Below are positions 47,177 through 57,339 of a DNA stretch of 64,000 nt, piece by piece. The notes beneath the pieces were generated by a model. The model ran no database searches. It was not told where the DNA came from and was given only the letters and a program-made list of their open reading frames with translations. Within the stretch, counting starts at the first letter, position 1; each line of letters starts with the position of its first letter. The stretch spans positions 1 to 64,000 of the forward strand of contig QHSI01000109.1 of assembly GCA_003221515.1 (NCBI GenBank), written 5' to 3'. The position numbers were made by a program, and so were the translations under genes. The stretch comes from Candidatus Rokuibacteriota bacterium (lineage in GTDB: Bacteria > Methylomirabilota > Methylomirabilia > Rokubacteriales > CSP1-6).

Positions 47177-48070
47177 TCAGTCCATCAGATAGAGCGGGGT
47201 CTTGAAGACCGGCAACGAGGGCGCGAGACCCGTCCATCCGCGAAGATCGAGCTGGTTCCGCAGCAGATCGAAGAGCGACAGCTTGCGCTTGGGGCCGATG
47301 ACGGCCGGAGACTTCGGGAGGCCGGCCAGCGCCGCGGCGCCGTCGACGGCGTCGTCGAGCCCGCCGAGCGCGTCGATCATCTTGAGCTTCTGCGCCTGCA
47401 CGCCCGAGACGACCCGTCCGTCCGCGAACCCGAGGACCTGCGCGCGGTCGAGCTTCCGGCCGGCGGCCACCGCGGCGATGAACTGCCCGTGGACGTCGTC
47501 GAGCATCGCCTGCAGCACCTGGCGCTCCTCGGGCGTCATCGCGCGCGCGATGCTGCCGATGTCTTTCAATCGCCCGGCCTTCACGACCACGTAATCCACG
47601 CCAACCTTCTTCATGAGGGCATCGACGTTCGCCAGCCGCATGATCACCCCGATCGATCCGGTGAGCGTGCCGGGGTTGGCGTAGATCCGGTCGGCCGCGA
47701 CCGCCACGTAGTAGCCGCCCGAGGCGGCGACGGCGCCGAGCGACGCGACGACCGGCTTGCCCGACTCGCGCAGGCGCGTCAGCGCGGCGTGGACTTCCTG
47801 GGTGGGCGCGACCACCCCGCCCGGGCTGTTGATCCGGATCACGACCGCCTTGACGAGCGGGTTCTCGCGATGGGACTTCAGCTCGCGGAGCAGATCGTCG
47901 ACGTCGACGATGACGCCCTCGAGCTCGACGACGGCGACGCGGCCGCCGAAGAGCGGCCCGCCCCCGCTCGCCGGAGCCAGCGACGCCGCGAGCGTGGCGA
48001 CAAAGATCGCGGCCACCCCGAGGTAGATCGCCAGGGCGGCGGCGACGATGGCGCTTCGACGGACCGGCTT
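47177..48070 (-). CDS. sppA: Signal peptide peptidase SppA (start uncertain)
   Basis: INSPGGVVAPTQEVHAALTRLRESGKPVVASLGAVAASGGYYVAVAADRIYANPGTLTGSIGVI. Confidence 0.9.
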   Translation of the reverse strand, partial: KPVRRSAIVAAALAIYLGVAAIFVATLAASLAPASGGGPLFGGRVAVVELEGVIVDVDDLLRELKSHRENPLVKAVVIRINSPGGVVAPTQEVHAALTRLRESGKPVVASLGAVAASGGYYVAVAADRIYANPGTLTGSIGVIMRLANVDALMKKVGVDYVVVKAGRLKDIGSIARAMTPEERQVLQAMLDDVHGQFIAAVAAGRKLDRAQVLGFADGRVVSGVQAQKLKMIDALGGLDDAVDGAAALAGLPKSPAVIGPKRKLSLFDLLRNQLDLRGWTGLAPSLPVFKTPLYLMD

Positions 48071-49781
48071 ATTCCTCGTCGTCGTCGTAGTCGTCGCGCT
48101 GCTTGCCGCCGCGTCGCCCGCGGCGCCCGCCGCCCCGTTCCTCTTCCTTGGGCACCTCGACGATCGCGTGCGCCAGCTCCTTGAGCGAGAGGCCGATGCG
48201 GCGCTCGTTCTGGTCGACACGGATGACCAGCAGCGTCAGCTCGTCGCCGACCGTGACCAGCTCGTCGGGGCGGCCGATCGGACGGTTCGACATCTGCGAG
48301 ATGTGAAGGAGCCCGTCCACGCCAGGCTCCAGCTCCACGAAGGCGCCGAAGTCGGTGAGGCGGACCACCTTGCCGGTAACCCGCGAGCCCATCGGGTACC
48401 GCTGGGCGACAGTGGTCCACGGATCGGGCTGGATCTGCTTGAGCCCGAGCGAGATACGCTTGTTCTCGCGATCGAGGTTCAGAATCTGCGTCTCGAGCTC
48501 CTGCCCCTTCTTGAGGATCTCCGAGGGATGCCCCACGTTGCGGGTCCAGGACATGTCCGAGATGTGCAGCAGCCCGTCCACGCCCGGCTCGAGCTCGATG
48601 AACGCCCCGAAGTCGGTGAGGTTGCGGACGCGCCCGAGCGTCCGCGCACCGGGCTTGTAGCGCTGCTCGATCGTCGCCCACGGATCAGGCTCGACCTGCT
48701 TCATGCCCAGCGAGATCCGCTTGGCGCCGCGGTTGACGTCGAGCACGATCACCTCGACCTCGTCGCCGACATTGACGAGCTTCGAGGGATGGCGGACCCG
48801 GCGGGTCCAGGACATCTCCGAGACGTGAACGAGCCCTTCGACACCGGGCTCGAGCTCGATGAACGCGCCGTAGTTGGTGAGGCTCACGACCTTGCCGTGC
48901 GTCTTGGTGCCGGCGGCGTACGTCTTCTCGACACGCTCCCACGGGTCCGACGACTTCTGCTTGTAGCCGAGCGAGACGCGGCCCGTCTCGCGGTCGAAGT
49001 GGAGGACGACCACCTCGACCTGGTCACCGACCTGGAAGATCTCCGAGGGATGGCCGACTCGGCCCCAGCTCATGTCGGTCACGTGCAGCAGCCCGTCGAT
49101 CCCACCGAGATCGATGAAGGCGCCGTAGTCCGTGATGTTCTTCACGGTGCCGGTGAGCACCATGCCCTCGGACAGCACCTCGAGCGTGTGCTTCTTCTTC
49201 TCCTCGCGCTCCTCCTCGAGGACCGAGCGGCGGGAGAGCACCACGTTGCCGCGGCGGCGATTGAGCTTGATGACCTTCGCCCGGATCGTCTGGCCCACCA
49301 TGGAGGCCAGGTTCTTCACCGGCCGGAGGTCCACCTGCGAGCCCGGCAGGAACGCCTTGACCCCGACGTCGACGGCGAGGCCGCCCTTGACGACCTCGAC
49401 CACCCGCCCCTCGACCGGCGCGGATTTCTCGTACGCCTGGGTGATCGCGTCCCAGACCTTGATCTTGTCGGCCTTGTCCTTCGAGAGGACGATGAGGCCT
49501 TCGGAGTCCTCCTTGGCCTCGAGGTAGACCTCGATCTCCTCGCCCACCTTCGGCAGCACGCCGTGCCGGTGGAACTCCTCGATCGGGATCGCTCCCTCGC
49601 TCTTGTAACCCACGTCCACGAGCACCTCGCTCGCGCCGACGTGGACGACACGGCCGCGGACGACCTCACCCTCTTCGAACTCGGTGACGCCGGTGCCGTA
49701 CCAGTCCTCCATCCGTTCCTCGGCCGCGTCTCCGCCCTCCCCGCGCGGTCCGCCGAGGGTCTGCTTTGGTTCGTTCATCAT
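48069..49781 (-). CDS. rpsA: 30S ribosomal protein S1
   Basis: Repeated S1 domains (e.g. GKVVSLTNYGAFIELEPGVEGLVHVSEMSW). Confidence 0.96.
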   Translation of the reverse strand: MMNEPKQTLGGPRGEGGDAAEERMEDWYGTGVTEFEEGEVVRGRVVHVGASEVLVDVGYKSEGAIPIEEFHRHGVLPKVGEEIEVYLEAKEDSEGLIVLSKDKADKIKVWDAITQAYEKSAPVEGRVVEVVKGGLAVDVGVKAFLPGSQVDLRPVKNLASMVGQTIRAKVIKLNRRRGNVVLSRRSVLEEEREEKKKHTLEVLSEGMVLTGTVKNITDYGAFIDLGGIDGLLHVTDMSWGRVGHPSEIFQVGDQVEVVVLHFDRETGRVSLGYKQKSSDPWERVEKTYAAGTKTHGKVVSLTNYGAFIELEPGVEGLVHVSEMSWTRRVRHPSKLVNVGDEVEVIVLDVNRGAKRISLGMKQVEPDPWATIEQRYKPGARTLGRVRNLTDFGAFIELEPGVDGLLHISDMSWTRNVGHPSEILKKGQELETQILNLDRENKRISLGLKQIQPDPWTTVAQRYPMGSRVTGKVVRLTDFGAFVELEPGVDGLLHISQMSNRPIGRPDELVTVGDELTLLVIRVDQNERRIGLSLKELAHAIVEVPKEEERGGGRRGRRGGKQRDDYDDDEE

Positions 49782-49803
49782 GCCGCCAGTTCCTCCCGTC
49801 CTT

Positions 49804-51168
49804 TTATTTGCTTCGACCCGCGTACGACTCGGGCTGAGGTCTGCAGGCACCGCCCGTGGTGCCGTCGCGCAGCCGCGCGATCGCCTTCATCATCTCGCGG
49901 CTGGCAATCTCGTATCGTTGCTTGCGATCTCCACCGCGCTCGCCGTCGAACCGCAGCGGCTCGCCGAACGTGACCGTCACTTTCCTCGGGCGCGGGACGC
50001 GCCGGCCCCGCGGCCACGCGTGACCCGAGCCCTTCACGTACACCGGGACCACCGGGGCCCCGCTCAGTACCGCCAGCATTCCCGCGCCCGCCTTGGCGGG
50101 CCGGAGAACGCCCTCGTCCCCGCGCGTGCCCTCCGGGAAGATCAGCACCGCCTGGCCGTCGGCGAGCGCCCGCATCGCCGTGCGCAGCGCACCGGGGTCG
50201 ACCCCCTCGCGCCGGATCGGTCGCGCGTTCAGTCGTCGGATCAACCCGCCGAATCCCGGGATCTCGAACAATTCCGCCTTTGCCAGGAACGTCAGCTGCC
50301 GGCCGGCGGCTCCCCCGATCACGGGGGGATCGAGCAGGCTCGAGTGGTTGGCCACCAGCAGCACCGGTCCCGTGGCCGGGATGTTCTCACGTCCGGTCGA
50401 CTCCAGGCGGAACAACGTGCGCATGGTCCCAACGGCCAAAATCTTCAGGACCGTGTACAGCCGGTTCGAGGCCGGCGGCACGTCGGGCCGCGAGCCGGCG
50501 TCGCCCCGGTACCGCTCGACCACCGCAGCCATTTGCTGCACGACCTGGTCGGCCGTGAGGTCGGACGTGTCGAGCTCGATTGCGCCGGGCGCCTTCCGGA
50601 GTGGCGCCAGCTCGCGCGTCTCGTCCTGGGTGTCCCGGGCCCGCAACTCGGTCGTGATCGCGTCGAGCGGCGCCATCGCCCCGACCGCGCTCAGCTCGGC
50701 ACGGCGACGGCGGGCGCGCGCTTCCAGCGTGGCGGTCAGGTAGAACTTCACCTCGGCGTCCGGGCACACGACCGTGCCGGTGTCCCGCCCCTCGAGCACC
50801 ACACCGCCCTCGGCCGCCAGCTGCCGCTGCAGCGGCGTGACTTTCGCGCGCACCGAGCCGAGCGTCGTGATCTCCGAAGTGACCCTGGCGACCTCCTGGC
50901 TGCGGACCACGTCGGTGACGTCCTCGCCGTCGAGATGGACGCGCCCGGCCTTCACCGAGACCGACAGCGGCGCCAGGTGCGCCTGGAGCTCCGGCCCCTC
51001 GCGCGCGGCGGTCCCCGACCGCATGACGCTCAGCGCCAGGGCGCGATACATCGCGCCGGTCGGCACCAGCGTGTAGCCGAGGCGCTCGGCCAGGAGGCGC
51101 GCCACCGTGCTCTTGCCAGCGCCCGCGGGCCCATCGATGGTGATCACCGGCTCCTTTCGCCGCGTCAC
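49804..51168 (-). CDS. cmk: Fused cytidylate kinase / 1-acylglycerol-3-phosphate acyltransferase
   Basis: ITIDGPAGAGKSTVARLLAERLGY (Cmk) continuing in one frame into LLVANHSSLLDPPVIGG and FPEGTRGDEGVL (PlsC). Confidence 0.92.
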   Translation of the reverse strand: MTRRKEPVITIDGPAGAGKSTVARLLAERLGYTLVPTGAMYRALALSVMRSGTAAREGPELQAHLAPLSVSVKAGRVHLDGEDVTDVVRSQEVARVTSEITTLGSVRAKVTPLQRQLAAEGGVVLEGRDTGTVVCPDAEVKFYLTATLEARARRRRAELSAVGAMAPLDAITTELRARDTQDETRELAPLRKAPGAIELDTSDLTADQVVQQMAAVVERYRGDAGSRPDVPPASNRLYTVLKILAVGTMRTLFRLESTGRENIPATGPVLLVANHSSLLDPPVIGGAAGRQLTFLAKAELFEIPGFGGLIRRLNARPIRREGVDPGALRTAMRALADGQAVLIFPEGTRGDEGVLRPAKAGAGMLAVLSGAPVVPVYVKGSGHAWPRGRRVPRPRKVTVTFGEPLRFDGERGGDRKQRYEIASREMMKAIARLRDGTTGGACRPQPESYAGRSK

Positions 51169-51189
51169 TCTTCTACGACCACCCGGCCT

Positions 51190-52038
51190 TCACCGCAAGC
51201 CCTCGCGCAGGGCCTTGATTCGCGCGAGCACCGCCCGGAGGGTGGCGGCGTCGCCGACGGCGATGGCGCGCTGCAGATCGGCGAGTGCCTTGCCGAACGC
51301 GTCGACGCTCGCCGACAGCGCCGTCCGGTTCGCCAGGAAGATCTCCGTCCACATGTCCGGATCGCCGGCGGCGATGCGCGTGGTGTCCTTGAAGCCCCGC
51401 GCCGCCAGCTCGAGGGCGGCCGGGTCGACGCGCGCGGCGCCGTCGACCAGCGCGCACGCGATCAGGTGCGGCAGGTGGCTGATCGCGGCGACCGACCGGT
51501 CGTGCGTCTCCGGGTCGAGCGTGCTCACCCGCGCGCCCAGGGCCTCCCAGAACTCGGTGGCCGCCTTGACGGCGCGGAGCTCGGTCCGATCCGTCGGGGT
51601 CACGACGACCGTGGCGCCGCGGAAGAGATCGACGCGCGCGACCCGATAGCCGCTCTGCTCGGAGCCGGCCAGCGGATGGCTGCCGACGAACGCGAGGGGG
51701 CGGCTGGCCGCCAGGCGCTCGGCCGCCCGCACGACGTTGCCCTTCGTCGAGCCCACATCGGTGATGACCGCGCCGTCGGCCGCCGCGCGCCACACGCGCT
51801 CGAGCAACCCCTCGATCGCCAGGACCGGGGCCGAGAGCAGGACGAAGTCGGCCTGCCGCACGCCCGCGTCGAGATCGGTCGTGGCCGCGTCGAGTGTGCC
51901 GTCGTCCACCGCCGGCTGGAGCCGAGCCGCGTCGCGTCCGATCCCGACGATCCGACGCGCGAGCGCACCGGCCCGCGCCGCCTTCGCCACCGACCCGCCG
52001 AGCAGGCCGACGCCGACGACCGCGAGCTCTCGGATCAC
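51190..52038 (-). CDS. tyrA: Prephenate dehydrogenase
   Basis: ELAVVGVGLLGGSVAKAAR; ITDVGSTKGNVVRAAERL; FVGSHPLAGSEQSG. Confidence 0.93.
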   Translation of the reverse strand: MIRELAVVGVGLLGGSVAKAARAGALARRIVGIGRDAARLQPAVDDGTLDAATTDLDAGVRQADFVLLSAPVLAIEGLLERVWRAAADGAVITDVGSTKGNVVRAAERLAASRPLAFVGSHPLAGSEQSGYRVARVDLFRGATVVVTPTDRTELRAVKAATEFWEALGARVSTLDPETHDRSVAAISHLPHLIACALVDGAARVDPAALELAARGFKDTTRIAAGDPDMWTEIFLANRTALSASVDAFGKALADLQRAIAVGDAATLRAVLARIKALREGLR

Positions 52039-53147
52039 CCGGCGGTCTTCCCCAGAGCCACGCGGAGCGCCTTCACGAGCTTCCGGTTCTCTTCGGGCGT
52101 CCCCACGGTGATCCGCAACGCGGTCTCCAGCCCGAACGGCGTCATCGGGCGCACGATCACGCCGTGATGCAGGAGCTTCTGGTAGATGTCGGCCGCGCTG
52201 CGGCCGGCGTCGACCAGGATGAAGTTGGCGCGCGAGGGCACGTAGGAGAGCCCGAGGCGCTTGAATTCGTCGTAGAGGAAGTGGCGCCCCGCCTCGATCA
52301 TCCGCACGCATTCGAGCACGTGCGCGTCGTCGTCGAGGGCGGCCAGGGCCGCCACCTGGGCGAGGGAGTTCACGTTGAACGGCTGGCGGATCCGGTTCAT
52401 CAGCGCGATCGCGTCGGCGTCGGCGACACCGTAGCCGACGCGGAGCCCGGCCAGGCTCGTGGCTTTCGAGAACGTGCGCAGGACGACGACCTTCCGCCCC
52501 TGCTTGACCTGAGCCAGCGTGTCCGGGAAGTCGGGGCCCATCGCGAACTCGATGTACGCCTCGTCGAACACGACGATCGTGCGCTCGGGCACGCGGGCCA
52601 TGAAGTGCTCGACCTCGTCTCGCGTGACGATCGTGGCCGACGGGTTGTTGGGGTTCGCGATGAACACGACTTTCGTCATCGGCGTGATCGCCCGGGCCAT
52701 CGCCTCGAGGTCCAGCCGGAAATCCTTCAGCATCACCATGACCCGGACGCCGCCGGCGGCCTGGACGATCATCGGGTACACCACGAACGACGGGTGCGGC
52801 ACCACCGCCTCGTCGCCCGGCCGCAAGAACGAGCGCACGAGCAGCTCGATGAGCTCGTTGGAGCCGTTGCCCAGCACGACCTGATCGGGCATCACGCCGT
52901 GCTTCTTGGCCAGCGCCTGCCGCAGGTAGAAGCCGCTGCCGTCCGGATAGCGGTTCAGCGTGTGCAGGGCCGACATGATCGCCTTCTGCACGCGGTCCGA
53001 CGGCGGCAGCGGGTTCTCGTTCGATGCGAGCTTGATGGCGTCGTGGACGGTGAGCTCGCGCTCGACCTCCTCGATCGGCTTGCCGGGCTCGTAGGGCGCG
53101 ATGCCCAGGATGTGCTCGTTCGCGAGCGACTCCCACTGCGTTGACAA
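52035..53147 (-). CDS. hisC: Histidinol-phosphate aminotransferase
   Basis: KLASNENPLPPSDRV; LRTFSKATSLAGLRVGYG. Confidence 0.94.
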   Translation of the reverse strand: MSTQWESLANEHILGIAPYEPGKPIEEVERELTVHDAIKLASNENPLPPSDRVQKAIMSALHTLNRYPDGSGFYLRQALAKKHGVMPDQVVLGNGSNELIELLVRSFLRPGDEAVVPHPSFVVYPMIVQAAGGVRVMVMLKDFRLDLEAMARAITPMTKVVFIANPNNPSATIVTRDEVEHFMARVPERTIVVFDEAYIEFAMGPDFPDTLAQVKQGRKVVVLRTFSKATSLAGLRVGYGVADADAIALMNRIRQPFNVNSLAQVAALAALDDDAHVLECVRMIEAGRHFLYDEFKRLGLSYVPSRANFILVDAGRSAADIYQKLLHHGVIVRPMTPFGLETALRITVGTPEENRKLVKALRVALGKTAG

Positions 53148-53159
53148 TGCTCTCTCCTT

Positions 53160-54221
53160 TTACCCGGCCGGGTAGGAGCCGAGGACCTTCAGGAACAGGG
53201 TCCGCTCCCCGATCTCGCTCAGCGCCGAGGCGACCTGAGGCGTATCGCGATGCCCCTCGACGTCCACGAAGATGACGTACTCCCAGGGGCGCTGCTTGGC
53301 CGGGCGCGACTCGATCTTCGTGAGGTTGATCCCGAGCCGGGCCAGCGGCTCGAGGATCCGATAGAGCGTGCCGGGCTCGTTGCGCATCGCGAACAGGATC
53401 GACGTCTTGTCGCGCGCCGTCGGACCACTCGGATGGCGACCCACGACCAGGAAGCGGGTCGAGTTGTTCGGGTTGTCCTCGATGTTGGCCCGGAGAATCG
53501 GTACCCGGTACAGCTCCCCCGCCAGGTCGGAGGCGATCGCGGCCACCGTCGGGTCGGCGCTGGCCAGCTCGGCGGCGGCGGCGGTGGAGAGCGCCTGTTC
53601 GGTGGCGACGTTGGGCAAGTGCTCGGCCAGCCATCGCCGGCACTGCGCGAGCCCTTGCGGGTGCGACAGCACGCGCTTGATCTCCGCGAGCTCGCCCGCC
53701 CGCGAGAGGAGCTGCTGGGAGATGTTCAGGCGGAGCTCGCCGCAGATGACCACGTTGGCGTCGATCAGCAGATCGAGCGTCACGTTGACGGCGCCCTCGG
53801 TGCTGTTCTCCACCGGCACCACGCCGAAGTCGGCGCGTTCCCGCACGACGTCGTCGAACACCTCGTCGATCGTCCGCGTCGGCCGGTAGTCGACCGCGGC
53901 GCCGAACCGCCGGAGGGCCGCCTGATGCGTGAAGGTGGCCTGCGGCCCGAAGTACGCGATCGTCATCGGCGACTCGAGGGCGCGGGACGCCGAGAGCACT
54001 TCCCGCCAGATCGCGCCGATCGCCTCGGCGGTGAGCGGCCCGCTGTTCGTCGTGGTCAGGCGCCGGAAGATCTCCGCCTCACGCTCCGGGGCATAGATCG
54101 GCGCACCCTGCCTTCGTTTGAGGTCTCCGACTTGAAGGACGGCCTCGGCGCGTTGGTTGAGGAGGCGGAGGATCTGGTTGTCGAGGTCGTTAATCCTGGA
54201 ACGCCAATCGTCCAGGTTCAT
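53160..54221 (-). CDS. pheA: Chorismate mutase / prephenate dehydratase
   Basis: N-terminal chorismate mutase helix; IAYFGPQATFTHQAALRRFG; ESRPAKQRPWEYVIFVDVEGH. Confidence 0.95.
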   Translation of the reverse strand: MNLDDWRSRINDLDNQILRLLNQRAEAVLQVGDLKRRQGAPIYAPEREAEIFRRLTTTNSGPLTAEAIGAIWREVLSASRALESPMTIAYFGPQATFTHQAALRRFGAAVDYRPTRTIDEVFDDVVRERADFGVVPVENSTEGAVNVTLDLLIDANVVICGELRLNISQQLLSRAGELAEIKRVLSHPQGLAQCRRWLAEHLPNVATEQALSTAAAAELASADPTVAAIASDLAGELYRVPILRANIEDNPNNSTRFLVVGRHPSGPTARDKTSILFAMRNEPGTLYRILEPLARLGINLTKIESRPAKQRPWEYVIFVDVEGHRDTPQVASALSEIGERTLFLKVLGSYPAG

Positions 54222-54290
54222 AGGGACTCCCACTACTCCGGGCTCTCGGGATACCGCGCATTATAGGCCCACGGTTTCGGCAAGGGCAAG

Positions 54291-55037
54291 TTAACTGCCC
54301 CCGCGGCGCGGTGGGCCGTCGGCGACGGCGGCCCGAAGCGCCCGCACCTCGCTGGCGGTGAGCGGCCGCGAGGCGCCGGGCGAGAGCGCGCCGAGCGCGA
54401 CGGCGCCGAACTCTAGTCGACGTAACCGCACGACCCGATGTCCGAGCGCCTCGCAGTAGCGCTTGACCTCGTGCTTGCGCCCCTCGGCGAACGTCAGGCG
54501 CAGGCGGCTCTCGCGCGCTCCGGCGGCGAGCAGCTCCACCGCCAGCGGGCGCGCCGGCCCGTCGTCCAGCGCGACGCCGCGCCGCCATCGGGCCAGCGCC
54601 CCGCGCGTCACGGTGCCCTCGACGCTCGCCTCGTAGACGCGCGGCAGCGCGTAGCGCGGGTGGAGGAGCCGATGGGTCAGCGGCCCGTCGTTGGTGAGCA
54701 GCAGCGCCCCCTCGACGTCCCAGTCGAGCCGGCCCACCGGGTAGAGGCGCACGTCGCTGGTCACGAGGTCCGCCACCACCGGGCGCCCCTGCGGGTCGCT
54801 GAGCGTGGTCACGTAGCCGCGAGGCTTGTGGAGCAGCACGTAGCGCTTCGCCTCGGCCGGCGGCAGCGGATGGCCGTCGACCATGATCGCGTCGAGCTCG
54901 GGATCGGCGAGGGTGGCGGGACTGCGCGTGACGACGCCGTTGACGGCAACGTGGCCGTCGACGATCAGGCGGTCACCCCCCCGTCGTGACGTCAGCCCCG
55001 CCTGCGCCAGGATCTTGTTGAGTCTCAGCTTGGCCAT
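54291..55037 (-). CDS. rluB: 23S rRNA pseudouridine synthase RluB-type
   Basis: LRLNKILAQAGLTSRRGGDRLI; YPVGRLDWDVEGALLLTNDG. Confidence 0.93.
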   Translation of the reverse strand: MAKLRLNKILAQAGLTSRRGGDRLIVDGHVAVNGVVTRSPATLADPELDAIMVDGHPLPPAEAKRYVLLHKPRGYVTTLSDPQGRPVVADLVTSDVRLYPVGRLDWDVEGALLLTNDGPLTHRLLHPRYALPRVYEASVEGTVTRGALARWRRGVALDDGPARPLAVELLAAGARESRLRLTFAEGRKHEVKRYCEALGHRVVRLRRLEFGAVALGALSPGASRPLTASEVRALRAAVADGPPRRGGS

Positions 55038-55593
55038 GCTCGGCGACGGCCGCCAGCTCCGGGACGATCAGCTCGCCCTCGACCTTGGGCAGATCGGCGA
55101 CATCGCGCAGCCCGAACGCGACCAGGAACTCGCGCGTCGTCTCGAAGAGGTAGGGACGACCGGGCGCCTCCTTGCGGCCGGTGATGCGCACGAGCCGCCG
55201 CTCGAGCAGGTTCTCGATCACGGCGTCCGAGTTCACGCCGCGGACGGCGTCGATCTCGGGGCGCGACACCGGCTGCTTGTAGGCGACGATCGCCAGGGCC
55301 TCGAGCGCCGGCCGCGACAGACGGGCGCGGGTCCGCGCCCGCGCGAGCCGCACGAGCCACGGGGCCACGTCCGGACGCGTCACCATCCGGTAGCCGCCGC
55401 CGACCTCGACGATCTGCAACCCCTGGCTCGAGGCGTCGTAGCGCGCGCGCAGCTCGTCGACGAGCGCGCGGGCCTCGCCGACGTCGCCCAGGTCCAGCAC
55501 CTCACGGATGCGCTCGGCCTCCAGCGGCACGTCGGAGGCGAACAAGAGCGCTTCGACGACGTCAGTTGGCGTCGGCACGGGCAGTCTCCCCAT
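54973..55593 (-). CDS. scpB: Segregation and condensation protein B
   Basis: LSRPALEALAIVAYKQPVSRPEIDAVRGVNSDAVIENLLERRLVRITGRKEAPGRPYLFETT. Confidence 0.95.
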   Translation of the reverse strand: MGRLPVPTPTDVVEALLFASDVPLEAERIREVLDLGDVGEARALVDELRARYDASSQGLQIVEVGGGYRMVTRPDVAPWLVRLARARTRARLSRPALEALAIVAYKQPVSRPEIDAVRGVNSDAVIENLLERRLVRITGRKEAPGRPYLFETTREFLVAFGLRDVADLPKVEGELIVPELAAVAEHGQAETQQDPGAGGADVTTGG

Positions 55594-56350
55594 TCGGTAT
55601 CGTGGTCTGGCGTTCGATGACGATCTCCCCGAAGAGCTCCGTCTGCTGGGTCTTGATGCGGCCGAGCCGCACCAGCTCGAGCACCGCCAACAGCGACACG
55701 ACGATCTCGGAGCGACGGCGATCGCCGGAGGTCAGCGACGAGAAGAGCAGCGACCAGGTATCGCGGAGCACCGACAGGATCATGGTCATCCGCTCGACCA
55801 CCGAGGGCGGGTTGGGCTCCACCTCGCGCGGCCGCTGGCGGGTCTGCTCCTCGATCAGGCGCTTCAGCATCCGCTCGAGCAGGTGCACGCTCAGGTCCTC
55901 GAGCGGCACTTCCTCGGGCGGGGGCAGCGTGCTGCCGGGACGGCCCCACACCAGGCTCTGCTCGGCCTCCCGCTGCGTCAGCCACTCGCCGAGGGCCTTG
56001 ACCCGCGCGTACTCGCGCAGGCGCGCCTCAAGCTCTAGGCGCAGCGTCAGCCCGTCCTCCTCCAGCTCTTCCTCCTGCGTCTCGTCCGGAGGAACCAGGA
56101 GCTTGGACTTCAGATAGATCAGCGTCGCGGCCATGACGAGATAGGCGCCTGCGGCCTCGAGGTCGCGGAACTCCATCGCCTCCAGGTGGGCGAGGTACTG
56201 GTCGGTGATCGTGCGCACCGGGAGGCGAGTCAGGTCGATCTCGTTGGTGCGGCAGAGGTGCAGCAGGAGATCGAAGGGTCCTTCGAAGCCCCCGACGCGA
56301 AGGGTCAGATCGCGCGAGGTGTCGAGGGTGTTCGGTGACTCGTCGCTCAT
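55562..56350 (-). CDS. scpA: Segregation and condensation protein A
   Basis: GFEGPFDLLLHLCRTNEIDLTRLPVRTITDQYLAHLEAM. Confidence 0.95.
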   Translation of the reverse strand: MSDESPNTLDTSRDLTLRVGGFEGPFDLLLHLCRTNEIDLTRLPVRTITDQYLAHLEAMEFRDLEAAGAYLVMAATLIYLKSKLLVPPDETQEEELEEDGLTLRLELEARLREYARVKALGEWLTQREAEQSLVWGRPGSTLPPPEEVPLEDLSVHLLERMLKRLIEEQTRQRPREVEPNPPSVVERMTMILSVLRDTWSLLFSSLTSGDRRRSEIVVSLLAVLELVRLGRIKTQQTELFGEIVIERQTTIPNGETARADAN

Positions 56351-57339
56351 GGCGTCAGGTGCACCGCGGCCCGAACGTCCTTCATCGTGGCCTGGGCGAC
56401 CGTGCGCGCGCGGCGCGACCCCTCGTGCAGGAGCTCGACGATCGTGGCGGTCTTCTCCACGTAGACCTGCCGGCGCTCGCGAATCACCGCCAGCGGCGGC
56501 AGCATGTGCTTGAGCAGGACGTCCTTGCAGTCGAGGCAGCCGATCCCCGCCGTGCGGCATCCGATGGCGCACGCCTCCCGATCGGCCGAGGGCGTGAAGA
56601 TCTTGTGCAGGTCGAACACCGGGCAGATGTCCGGGTTGCCGGGGTCCGAGCGCCGCTTCCGCGCCGGATCCGTCACCATCGGACGGATCTTGCGCGTGAT
56701 GGCCTCCGAGGTGTCGGAGAGCTCGATCGTGTTGTTGTACGACTTCGACATCTTCCGTCCGTCGGTGCCCGGCACCTTGGGAATCTCGGTCAGCTTCACG
56801 TCGGGCTCCGGGAACACCGGGCCGAAGGTGTGGTTGAAGCGCCGCGCCACTTCGCGCGTCAGCTCGACGTGAGGCGTCTGGTCGACGCCGACCGGCACCC
56901 ACTTCGGCTTGTACATCAAGATGTCGGCCGCCTGCAGGAGTGGATAGCCGAGCAGGCCGTACGACGGCGACTCCAGGTGCTGCTGCTCGATGCGCTCCCG
57001 ATAGGTCGGAACGCGCTCGAGCCAGGTCGCCGGCGTGGTCATCGAGAAGATGAGATGGAGCTCGGCGTGCTCCGGCACGAGCGACTGGATGAAGAGCGTC
57101 GAGCGTTCCGGATCGAGCCCCGCCCCGAGCCAGTCGGCGACCATCTCCACCGCGTTGGCGGGAACGTCCGACGTGTCGAGATCGTCGGTCAGCGCGTGCC
57201 AGTCGGCGACGAAGTAGTAGCAGTCCAGCTCGACCTGCAGCGTTACCCAGTTCGCCAGGGCACCCAGGTAATTGCCCAGGTGGACCTTGCCGCTCGGTCG
57301 CATCCCCGACAGCACGCGCTCCTTACCCGCTCCGGCCAT
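56347..57339 (-). CDS. trpS: Tryptophanyl-tRNA synthetase
   Basis: LSGMRPSGKVHLGNYLGALANWV; KMSKSYNNTI. Confidence 0.97.
   Translation of the reverse strand: MAGAGKERVLSGMRPSGKVHLGNYLGALANWVTLQVELDCYYFVADWHALTDDLDTSDVPANAVEMVADWLGAGLDPERSTLFIQSLVPEHAELHLIFSMTTPATWLERVPTYRERIEQQHLESPSYGLLGYPLLQAADILMYKPKWVPVGVDQTPHVELTREVARRFNHTFGPVFPEPDVKLTEIPKVPGTDGRKMSKSYNNTIELSDTSEAITRKIRPMVTDPARKRRSDPGNPDICPVFDLHKIFTPSADREACAIGCRTAGIGCLDCKDVLLKHMLPPLAVIRERRQVYVEKTATIVELLHEGSRRARTVAQATMKDVRAAVHLTP

Noticed and set aside
49684-52167. 827-aa plus-strand ORF opposite rpsA/cmk-plsC/tyrA
   Set aside because: Antisense artefact; the minus-strand genes are unambiguous.
51190-53643. 817-aa minus-strand ORF as one protein
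   Set aside because: TyrA begins at GTG 52038; the rest is out-of-frame reading of hisC and pheA.
54261-54291. GGGCA-AGTTAAC-TGCCC hairpin between pheA and rluB
   Set aside because: Short 5-bp stem, likely a minor terminator; not distinctive.
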